From an uncultured Campylobacter sp. (GTDB taxonomy: Bacteria; Campylobacterota; Campylobacteria; Campylobacterales; Campylobacteraceae): a stretch of DNA of 9,685 bases. A model generated the notes under the pieces. That model ran no database searches. It saw nothing but the letters and a program-made list of their open reading frames with translations, and had not been told where the DNA came from. Position 1 is the first letter of the stretch. Every line of letters starts with the position of its first letter. The stretch spans positions 1-9,685 of the forward strand of contig NZ_CALIIU010000032.1 in assembly GCF_938017775.1 (NCBI RefSeq), in the 5' to 3' direction. Below, in pieces: positions 1 to 6,139 of this stretch. The position numbers and the translations under genes were made by a program.

Positions 1-9
1 TCAGGAATT

Positions 10-2073
10 TTATTTTCTCCTATATACATCTATCATATTTCCTTTTTCAACCAAAATATAATCTTCCCTGACCTCATTAAATAGCTTAGATAATACCTCT
101 AATTTTGGTATTCTCTGCTTAACATTTTCATTATACCAATATTCATCATATAGGTCAAAAAATCGCCTTTCTCGCATTTCTGCCTTATAGTCTCTATCTA
201 TATCGGCATCTACATATAAAATATCGGCTTTATTTTTTATCAAATTTAAGACTTCATTATATTCTATGTCCGATACTAGAAAAGAGCGTAACTCAAAATA
301 CTTTAATCCGCTATATCTTTTACTAAAAAACTGTAGTATATTATCATATTTTGATATCATATACACCTCTTTGGTATCAGGCGAATACTTATTTATAAGA
401 TTAATAGAGCTTTGAAATTTATCAAAAGGATATGTAGTAATTATCCCTCCGGCTCTTTCATGGTTCCATTTATAGATTTTATGCGTTTCAAATATTTTTT
501 CATAATTAAAAATTTCCTTAATATAAGACATTGAGAATTTAGCATATGTTATTATGCATATAAATATGCATAATATAGAGATCACATTTTTAGCCTTATC
601 CGGAAATAAATTCAAAATTATAATAAAAGGAAGGGCGGCAATAAAAAAATTAACGGCAGACAAGTCTACTTTCCAAACTATATAAGTATAAAAAAATCCT
701 GTATAAAATAGCAAAAATGAATAGCTTAATAAATATTTACTATCTTGCAATTTCTTATAAAAAAATATAAATAACAACCATTGAATAAATATTACCGACA
801 ATACCGCGAGCAATAAAGCAGCAGGAATATTAAAAGAATAAAAACCATCTAAAAAGTATTTTATTGATGGATTTTTCATAAATGGATATTTTATATATAT
901 TATTGTCCCCAAAATGGTATAAATGAGTATAAAAAATATTTTTTCAGCATTTACGAGTTTTCTATTTTTTACAGCAATTATTCCATATTCTACAATAAGT
1001 GCACCTAAAAGTGATATAAAAATATATAGACCAAAATCATTAGCCATCAAAATGGAAAGCAACGCTAGCAATACACATATTACTTTAAACATGAAATTAA
1101 AATTTCCAAATTTTGAGGCATAGAATAAAAGCAATACTATCGTCAAATCAAAGAAATGCCTAGTATCGAAATATGTAGGACCATAATGATAAAAATAATA
1201 AGATATGGAAAAGAATTTAATACTTAGCAAAAATATAAAAATAAGCCTTATCAAGTCATTTTTAAAAAATAGAAATACAAAACTTATCGCTATAATATAA
1301 TAGATCATACATACTATATTTTTCGTCTTTTCAAAATTACTAACGCTTATGCCTCCAAGTTGTTCCATTATAAATTTAATAGGGTATAGACTTAAAAATC
1401 CATATTGAGAAAAAATTTCCGATTTATCTCTATCTAGATCTAGCTCATTTATAGGATTTAACATAAATGGGGTTTCTTCCCAATAATACCTACTAAGAAT
1501 CTGCATATTTTGTTCAAAAATATTATATGCTATGAAGTCAGTTTTTTCTTTAAGCTTACTTAGAGTATCTGCGCCAAACATAGGATAAGAATGCGAAAAT
1601 ACATCTAAACCGTATCTATTTATGCTATTTATGCTATTTGTTTCTCTGGCTTCATAATAAGTAAGATTAAAGTCTTTATTATAGCCTATATTTTCTATAT
1701 GAGTTCCAAATTTTTTAAAAGTATCTGCGCTAATATGCCTATAATAAGGATCAAAAATCAAAAACTTTGGGTTATTATGAAAACTAAATCCATTTTTACC
1801 GGATAAAAAGACATTGTCGTATGAATTGAATTTATAATTTATATTATTGGGGTCAAAGCACAGGTTTTCTGTAATATATTGATCATTCGAAACTATTTTA
1901 TTACCATCCAATATCGTCTGCTCTTCTATATACCTAAATTCGTTTGCAAGCTTAAAATCCGAAAAAATACCATAAAAGTAAAATGAAATTTGTATAATTA
2001 TTAAAATTGCTATGGCTACTTTGGCACAAAGGTAAAAATTGAGATCCTTTATTTTAAGCAAAGCGCTATTCAT
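10..2073 (-). CDS. Large multi-spanning membrane protein, possible GT-C-type glycosyltransferase
   Basis: A 687-residue integral membrane protein with no family I can name. One helix (about 17-37) is followed by a roughly 210-residue soluble region (38-250), then a block of about nine or ten helices (about 251-513) and a soluble C-terminal domain (514-687). One helix, a large loop, many helices and a C-terminal soluble domain resembles GT-C glycosyltransferases and some O-antigen-modifying proteins. These use polyprenyl-linked sugars at the outer face of the inner membrane. Acidic residues follow helix 1 (D39, E45, E50, E51), but I see no diagnostic motif. The protein is rich in Tyr, Phe, Ile, Lys and Asn, and the DNA is strongly AT-rich. 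It starts 8 bp inside the preceding small gene with only a weak ribosome site, suggesting coupling. It could instead be a polymerase-like or other glycan-handling protein. That it is a real gene is near certain; its function is open. Confidence 0.8.
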   Translation of the reverse strand: MNSALLKIKDLNFYLCAKVAIAILIIIQISFYFYGIFSDFKLANEFRYIEEQTILDGNKIVSNDQYITENLCFDPNNINYKFNSYDNVFLSGKNGFSFHNNPKFLIFDPYYRHISADTFKKFGTHIENIGYNKDFNLTYYEARETNSINSINRYGLDVFSHSYPMFGADTLSKLKEKTDFIAYNIFEQNMQILSRYYWEETPFMLNPINELDLDRDKSEIFSQYGFLSLYPIKFIMEQLGGISVSNFEKTKNIVCMIYYIIAISFVFLFFKNDLIRLIFIFLLSIKFFSISYYFYHYGPTYFDTRHFFDLTIVLLLFYASKFGNFNFMFKVICVLLALLSILMANDFGLYIFISLLGALIVEYGIIAVKNRKLVNAEKIFFILIYTILGTIIYIKYPFMKNPSIKYFLDGFYSFNIPAALLLAVLSVIFIQWLLFIFFYKKLQDSKYLLSYSFLLFYTGFFYTYIVWKVDLSAVNFFIAALPFIIILNLFPDKAKNVISILCIFICIITYAKFSMSYIKEIFNYEKIFETHKIYKWNHERAGGIITTYPFDKFQSSINLINKYSPDTKEVYMISKYDNILQFFSKRYSGLKYFELRSFLVSDIEYNEVLNLIKNKADILYVDADIDRDYKAEMRERRFFDLYDEYWYNENVKQRIPKLEVLSKLFNEVREDYILVEKGNMIDVYRRK
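1617..1639. repeat. In-frame 9-bp micro-repeat
   Basis: TATTTATGC occurs twice in tandem (plus-strand reading), followed by a partial third copy TATTT. On the coding strand it gives the Asn-Ser-Ile repeat at about residues 146-151 of the large membrane protein. A unit of nine keeps the frame, so length change would alter, not switch off, the protein. It may be chance in AT-rich DNA. Confidence 0.5.
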
Positions 2074-2326
2074 CGATATCGTCTTTATAAATTTTATACC
2101 ATAAAATCAAAGAAAAGAAAGCAGAGATGATAAAAATATAGAATAGATAAAAATTAAATATAAATATCTTTTCGTGATTCATAAAATAGTAAACCCATTT
2201 AAAATAATTGTATTTATCTTCAGCAGGATCAACGTAAGCAATAAAAATCTTTTTTCCTATTTTGTAAATCAAACATATAGCAATGCAAAATAACAAAGAT
2301 AGTTTTAAGACGGCTTTATTTGGCAT
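2066..2326 (-). CDS. Small two-helix membrane protein, unknown
   Basis: A predicted 86-residue inner-membrane protein that I do not recognise. It has two hydrophobic segments, about 7-21 and 54-76, joined by a hydrophilic loop with DPAEDKYNYFKW, and ends in an acidic tail (KDDIDE). I chose the ATG at 2326 because AAAGAG lies 7 nt upstream. An in-frame GTG at 2350 would add eight residues (MEFRKRKY) but has no visible ribosome site. The DNA is very AT-rich (for example 10 G/C in bases 2101-2160), unlike rfbH next to it. Its stop overlaps the start of the large membrane-protein gene by 8 bp, so the two are probably translated together and may work together. It lies 43 bp after rfbH (19 bp if the GTG is used). 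It is too short for a GtrA-type flippase, which has four helices. Confidence 0.72.
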   Translation of the reverse strand: MPNKAVLKLSLLFCIAICLIYKIGKKIFIAYVDPAEDKYNYFKWVYYFMNHEKIFIFNFYLFYIFIISAFFSLILWYKIYKDDIDE

Positions 2327-2361
2327 ATATTTTCTCTTTCTAAATTCCACTACTGAATTGA

Positions 2362-2367
2362 ATTATA
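2362..2367 (-). promoter_or_regulatory. Possible -10 element ahead of the membrane-protein pair
   Basis: A perfect TATAAT on the minus strand, just after the rfbH stop and about 36 nt before the ATG at 2326. Epsilonproteobacterial sigma-70 promoters rely mainly on the -10 box, so this could start a transcript for the two membrane-protein genes. The local DNA is AT-rich enough for a chance match and no -35 is evident. Confidence 0.25.
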
Positions 2368-2369
2368 TT

Positions 2370-3701
2370 TTAGCTTTTTGCTGATATAAATTCTTTAATT
2401 ACTTTTATGATGTATTCTATCTTCTCGTCGCTCATTCCGGGATATACTCCCACCCAGAAGCTATCGTTCATTATTTTATCGGTATTTTTTAGCTCTCCTG
2501 AAATTTTATAATCCTCTCCGAGTTTTAGCTCTGCAAATAGTGGGTGCCTGATCATGTTGCCCGCAAATAAATTTCTTGTTTGAATGCCAGCCTTCTCTAG
2601 ATGTTCGCTAAGCTCATTTCTACTAAATTTTGCTCCGTCCGCAACCGTCATCATAAAGCCAAACCAGCTAGGCTCGGAATTCGGCTGGGTTTTAACCAAA
2701 ATGAGCTCCTTTATATCTTTTAACCCATCGTAAAGCTTTTTAAAATTCTGCCTACGACGCTGCACGAAACTAGGGAATTTCTCTATCTGCGCACAACCCA
2801 CAGCAGCTTGCATATCGGAGGTTTTTAAATTAAATCCGAAGTGCGAATAAACGTATTTATGATCGTATCCAAGCGGTAGCTCACCAAATTTCTGCGAAAA
2901 GCGCTTACCACAGGTATTATCCACGCCGCTCTCACACCAGCAGTCGCGCCCCCAATCGCGCATACTTAGCATAATTTTTTTAAGCAGCGGATTGTTTGTG
3001 TATGTAGCGCCACCCTCACCCATCGTCATATGATGAGGCGGATAGAAGCTGCTCGTACCTATATCTCCCCATGTGCCGGTCGGCTTGCCCTCATATAGCG
3101 AACCCAGCGCGTCGCAGTTATCCTCGATAAGCCACAAGCCGTGCTTATCGCAAAATTCCTTTACGACTTTTATATTAAAAGGATTTCCCAAAGTGTGAGC
3201 CACCATAACCGCTTTTGTTTTTGGGCTAAGCGCAAGCTCAAGCTTTGTGTGATCTATATTAAAATACTCAAGTTCCATATCGACAAAAACCGGAACGGCA
3301 CCGTATTGCACGATAGGCGCAACCGTCGTAGGAAAGCCCGCCGCGACAGTTATGACTTCGTCGCCCTTCTTTATGCGACGCTCTTTTAGAAGCGGCGAGG
3401 TGAGCGCGAAAAACGCGAGCAGATTCGCGCTGCTTCCGCTATTTACCAAAAACGCCCATCTAACGCCAAGCATTTTGGCAAATTCCTTTTCAAATTTTTT
3501 AGAATATGCGCCGTATGTAAGCCAGAAATCAAGCGAGCTATCTACCAAATTTATCATTTCGTGCCCGTCGAAAACTCTGCCTGCGTAATTTACACGACTC
3601 TTGCCCGGCTCAAATTTAGCGTGCTGCGCCGACTCATGAACCAATTTATAATACTCTTTCGTCTTTTCTAAAATTTCAGCTTTTAATTCCTGTGGCGTCA
3701 T
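2370..3701 (-). CDS. rfbH: CDP-4-keto-6-deoxyglucose 3-dehydrase (E1), PMP and [2Fe-2S] enzyme
   Basis: It removes the C3 hydroxyl of CDP-4-keto-6-deoxy-D-glucose through a pyridoxamine phosphate adduct. With a separate flavin/iron-sulfur reductase this gives CDP-4-keto-3,6-dideoxyglucose. The 443-residue protein has the DegT/DnrJ aminotransferase fold, with NSGSSANLLA at 87-96 and the cofactor aspartate in LIEDNCDA. The Schiff-base lysine of aminotransferases is replaced by histidine (H223 in SFYPPHHMTMGEGG), the hallmark of E1. The iron-sulfur cysteines C196, C254, C256 and C264 reproduce the family spacing C-x57-C-x1-C-x7-C exactly. It is therefore a dehydrase, not an aminotransferase. The start at 3701 is set by GGAAAGG 6 nt upstream and overlaps the SDR gene by 4 bp. 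Unlike the Salmonella and Yersinia order, rfbH is separated from rfbFG by four genes. The reductase partner is not in this window. Confidence 0.97.
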   Translation of the reverse strand: MTPQELKAEILEKTKEYYKLVHESAQHAKFEPGKSRVNYAGRVFDGHEMINLVDSSLDFWLTYGAYSKKFEKEFAKMLGVRWAFLVNSGSSANLLAFFALTSPLLKERRIKKGDEVITVAAGFPTTVAPIVQYGAVPVFVDMELEYFNIDHTKLELALSPKTKAVMVAHTLGNPFNIKVVKEFCDKHGLWLIEDNCDALGSLYEGKPTGTWGDIGTSSFYPPHHMTMGEGGATYTNNPLLKKIMLSMRDWGRDCWCESGVDNTCGKRFSQKFGELPLGYDHKYVYSHFGFNLKTSDMQAAVGCAQIEKFPSFVQRRRQNFKKLYDGLKDIKELILVKTQPNSEPSWFGFMMTVADGAKFSRNELSEHLEKAGIQTRNLFAGNMIRHPLFAELKLGEDYKISGELKNTDKIMNDSFWVGVYPGMSDEKIEYIIKVIKEFISAKS

Positions 3702-4627
3702 TTTTTACCTTTCCAAATTTCATTGATTTTTCTCAAATATGGGTCTTTTTTAATCGTCTCTAAATCTAAGTTGGCAAAATTTTGCTTAAAATATTTGCGA
3801 ATTTTGCCGATCGCTTCTGAATGCGGCGTGAGCTTAAACCTGCCTCCCATCTCGGATTTTAACAGGCTATTGTCAGAAGTGTATTCGTTATTTAGCCCTT
3901 CATTTAGCACGCTTATCTCGGATTTAAAATCGCTCGCCTCATTTACTAGCGCAGCTAGGCTAAGCAGATCGATTTTCGTACCGCTGCTTGCATTGTAAAT
4001 TTTATGTCGTGCGTCATTTTCTATATAAAATTCCACTACGTTTAACAGGTCATCGACATACATATAATCAAAAAATACGTTTTGATTGATCGTGATGGGT
4101 AGGTGCAGTAGGTTTTTTACTACGGCATTTGTGATAAATTTATAGCGGTAATTCTCCATCTCGCCGTAAATTCCAAACAAACGAAGCTGGATAATATTGT
4201 TCGCGCAATCCTCGATATAATGCGATGCGATAGCTTTGTAAAAACCGTATTCATCAAGCGGAAGCGCCTTTTTATAATCATCCTCGCGAGCATTTATTAT
4301 CGGCTTGTGCTTACCGTACTCTGCACCGCTTCCAAACGATATGATCTTTGCAACCTTATTTTTTTGCTTAGCAATATTGAAAAAAATCCGCAAATTATAC
4401 TCAGTCAAATTTGTCATATCCAGTGTATCACGACCGCCGCCACGATTGGCTAGATGAACGATAGCATCGATTTTATGCGCACGGACAAAATCGTCAACTA
4501 CGCTTTCGTCAGTCAAATTTAGCTCGCTACTTTTTGGAGCGAAAACGTTAAAATTTCCATTTAGCGCAAGACGCTTTTTTAGATGCGAGCCGATAAAACC
4601 ACTACCGCCCGTGATGAAAAGATTCAT
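3698..4627 (-). CDS. NAD(P)-dependent nucleotide-sugar epimerase/reductase (extended SDR)
   Basis: A 309-residue Rossmann protein. It has the glycine motif TGGSGFIGS (6-14; G7, G10, G13), VHLANRGGG (57-65), the serine region SFGSGAEYG (97-105), catalytic Y127-xxx-K131 in DEYGFYKA, and the RLFGIYG substrate-domain entry (149-155), so all SDR catalytic residues are present. Such proteins epimerise, dehydrate or reduce nucleotide-linked keto sugars. In this context it could reduce a 4-keto-3,6-dideoxy sugar, as abequose or paratose synthases do, or reduce the side-chain ketone made by the ThDP enzyme, as YerF does in yersiniose synthesis. Sequence alone does not separate these. It overlaps the aldolase gene and the rfbH gene by 4 bp each (ATGA both times). 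The ribosome site (AAGG, about 11 nt upstream) is loosely spaced. Confidence 0.86.
   Translation of the reverse strand: MNLFITGGSGFIGSHLKKRLALNGNFNVFAPKSSELNLTDESVVDDFVRAHKIDAIVHLANRGGGRDTLDMTNLTEYNLRIFFNIAKQKNKVAKIISFGSGAEYGKHKPIINAREDDYKKALPLDEYGFYKAIASHYIEDCANNIIQLRLFGIYGEMENYRYKFITNAVVKNLLHLPITINQNVFFDYMYVDDLLNVVEFYIENDARHKIYNASSGTKIDLLSLAALVNEASDFKSEISVLNEGLNNEYTSDNSLLKSEMGGRFKLTPHSEAIGKIRKYFKQNFANLDLETIKKDPYLRKINEIWKGKK
3708..3714 (-). promoter_or_regulatory. Ribosome binding site of rfbH
   Basis: GGAAAGG on the minus strand, 6 nt before the ATG at 3701, inside the end of the SDR gene. It fixes the rfbH start despite the 4-bp overlap. Confidence 0.7.
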
Positions 4628-5409
4628 CTGTTACTTAGCCTTTTTTCAAGCATTTCGATTCTTTTCTCATCCTCGGACTTGATTCTGTGATAATACCTAC
4701 GCTTGCTTTTAAGCCAAGCTAATTCAAATTCAACGCCAGCTAAAATTCCGGCTTCTATATTGTTTACAGCATCTTTGTGATATACTATCTTTCGCGTTTC
4801 GTATTTATCAAGTAGTCCTTTGGAAATGAGATATTTAATAAAATCGCATGACTTCGCGGATATGGCTCCACCTAAACCGCATTTTAATCCCTTAGCTCTC
4901 GCTTTAGTAAAAATATTTTCACAATGTCTTAGCATTTCATCGCTATCTGCAAAGCTCCTATCTTTACCCATCGAACTTGTAAAATCGACTCTTCCGATTG
5001 TTACGCCAGAAAGAGTATTTATATTAGGCAAGGATAGAATATCATCAAAATTATCATAGCAGGTTATAGTTTCTACATTAATCGCGAATTCTATGTCATT
5101 GCGATTATCCTCAGCAACAAAAGTGTTTATAGCTCCCAAAAATTTACTAACGGCAAATTTTGTTTCTGCCATCGGCGCTATGATACCATTTACACCTAGA
5201 GTAATAGCGTTATATATATCGGTTACCGCTTCGACGCCTCCGATTTTCATAATAATAGGAAGCCCAACTTTAGAGGTAATATCTTTTAGTCTACAAAGTT
5301 CCTCCTGCCTACTACCTTCATTCTCGTACTCTGCTTTGATCTCAAAAACACCATATTCGTCTTTAAGTCTTTTAAGAATATCGATCATCTCGTATTCTAA
5401 AACATTCAT
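4624..5409 (-). CDS. HpcH/HpaI aldolase/citrate lyase-like protein, divergent
   Basis: A 261-residue protein with the TIM-barrel pattern of the HpcH/HpaI aldolase family, whose members reversibly join pyruvate or another 2-oxo acid to an aldehyde using a divalent metal. Supporting features are LGVNGIIAPMAET (71-83), the metal glutamate E113 in INVET and the metal aspartate D142 in GRVDFTSSMG. The GEHxP-like His segment expected near residues 25-32 reads KAEYENEG, and the Arg that binds pyruvate in HpaI appears as Lys55 (MKIGG). Substrate choice or chemistry is therefore probably altered. The charged C-terminal tail (234-261) is likely helical. Translation should start at 5409, because AAGGAG sits 5 nt upstream. 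The stop overlaps the next gene by 4 bp. It might build a 2-oxo acid used by the ThDP enzyme of this cluster, which is inference. Family call fairly sure, function unknown. Confidence 0.8.
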   Translation of the reverse strand: MNVLEYEMIDILKRLKDEYGVFEIKAEYENEGSRQEELCRLKDITSKVGLPIIMKIGGVEAVTDIYNAITLGVNGIIAPMAETKFAVSKFLGAINTFVAEDNRNDIEFAINVETITCYDNFDDILSLPNINTLSGVTIGRVDFTSSMGKDRSFADSDEMLRHCENIFTKARAKGLKCGLGGAISAKSCDFIKYLISKGLLDKYETRKIVYHKDAVNNIEAGILAGVEFELAWLKSKRRYYHRIKSEDEKRIEMLEKRLSNR

Positions 5410-5410
5410 T

Positions 5411-6139
5411 TTAGCTCCTTAAAATTTTATTCTTAACATCTAGCAATGTAATATTATCGCCAACTAGAATTCCTTTACAATTAAAATTCTTTGCCATAGC
5501 CATATCACTTTCTATCCTATCACCTACCACAACGATATGCTGTTTATCAAGCTCCCAATCCTTACATAAAATTTCGAGCATAAAAGGATTTGGCTTTCCT
5601 ACTATATCCAGCTTAATTTCTTCACCAATACTACCAAGGATTGCACTTAGCATAGCATTGGCACCGGGTCTTAAAAGACCATTTTCTACCGGGAAATTTT
5701 TATCTGTATTTGCCACTATTATTCTACGAGATTTTTGTAATGCAATAAGAGCTCTTGATAAAATTTCATAGTTAAAATTTAAATCAAGTCCAATTACCAC
5801 GGCTTCACAACTATACTCATCCTCAACATTTATATCTGCATTAGTTAATTCACTTTTAAAACCACGGCTACCAACTAAAAATATATTTCTTAGATCCTTT
5901 CTTTGCAAAAATATAGCACTAGCATAAGCTGAGGTATATATTTTATCTACAGCAGTTCTTATACCCATATGAATTAATTTATCTAAAATTTCAACTCTTG
6001 TTTTAGTTGAATTATTAGTAAAAAATAAGACATTATAACCATTGGATTCAAGCTCATCTATAGTTTGCAAAGCAAAATCGGCAATTTTACTCCCAAAATA
6101 AATAGTCCCGTCTAAGTCAAAAACTACAGCTTTATTCAT
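5411..6139 (-). CDS. HAD superfamily subfamily IIA phosphatase (NagD/PGP-like)
   Basis: A 242-residue cytoplasmic hydrolase expected to remove a phosphate from a small metabolite. All four HAD motifs are present: motif I FDLDGT with nucleophile D8 and acid D10, motif II FFTNNST (39-45, the TNN signature of the IIA class), motif III lysine K182 in VGKPNP, and motif IV VVGDRIESDM with D207 and D212. The C2-type cap lies between roughly 60 and 175. Family members act on nucleotides, phosphoglycolate, pyridoxal phosphate or sugar phosphates, so the substrate cannot be read from sequence. The gene overlaps the ThDP gene by 8 bp and ends 1 bp before the aldolase, so it belongs to the same operon. 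A role in dephosphorylating an aldolase product or a branch precursor is possible but inferred. The gene is visibly more AT-rich than rfbG or the ThDP gene. Its ribosome site is weak, consistent with coupling. Confidence 0.88.
   Translation of the reverse strand: MNKAVVFDLDGTIYFGSKIADFALQTIDELESNGYNVLFFTNNSTKTRVEILDKLIHMGIRTAVDKIYTSAYASAIFLQRKDLRNIFLVGSRGFKSELTNADINVEDEYSCEAVVIGLDLNFNYEILSRALIALQKSRRIIVANTDKNFPVENGLLRPGANAMLSAILGSIGEEIKLDIVGKPNPFMLEILCKDWELDKQHIVVVGDRIESDMAMAKNFNCKGILVGDNITLLDVKNKILRS
5415..5420 (-). promoter_or_regulatory. Ribosome binding site of the aldolase gene
   Basis: AAGGAG on the minus strand, 5 nt before the ATG at 5409 and inside the last codons of the phosphatase gene. 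It is the best Shine-Dalgarno match in the window and settles this start. Confidence 0.8.

Noticed and set aside
2346..2360. AATTC/GAATT inverted repeat after rfbH as a terminator
   Set aside because: Only a 5-bp AT-rich stem with no following T-run on the minus strand, so it is too weak to call.
2370..3701. Sugar aminotransferase of the DegT/DnrJ/EryC1 family
   Set aside because: The essential lysine is histidine and the four iron-sulfur cysteines are present, which defines the 3-dehydrase.
5093..5422. 109-codon open frame on the plus strand
   Set aside because: It is the antisense shadow of the aldolase gene; no plausible protein features.
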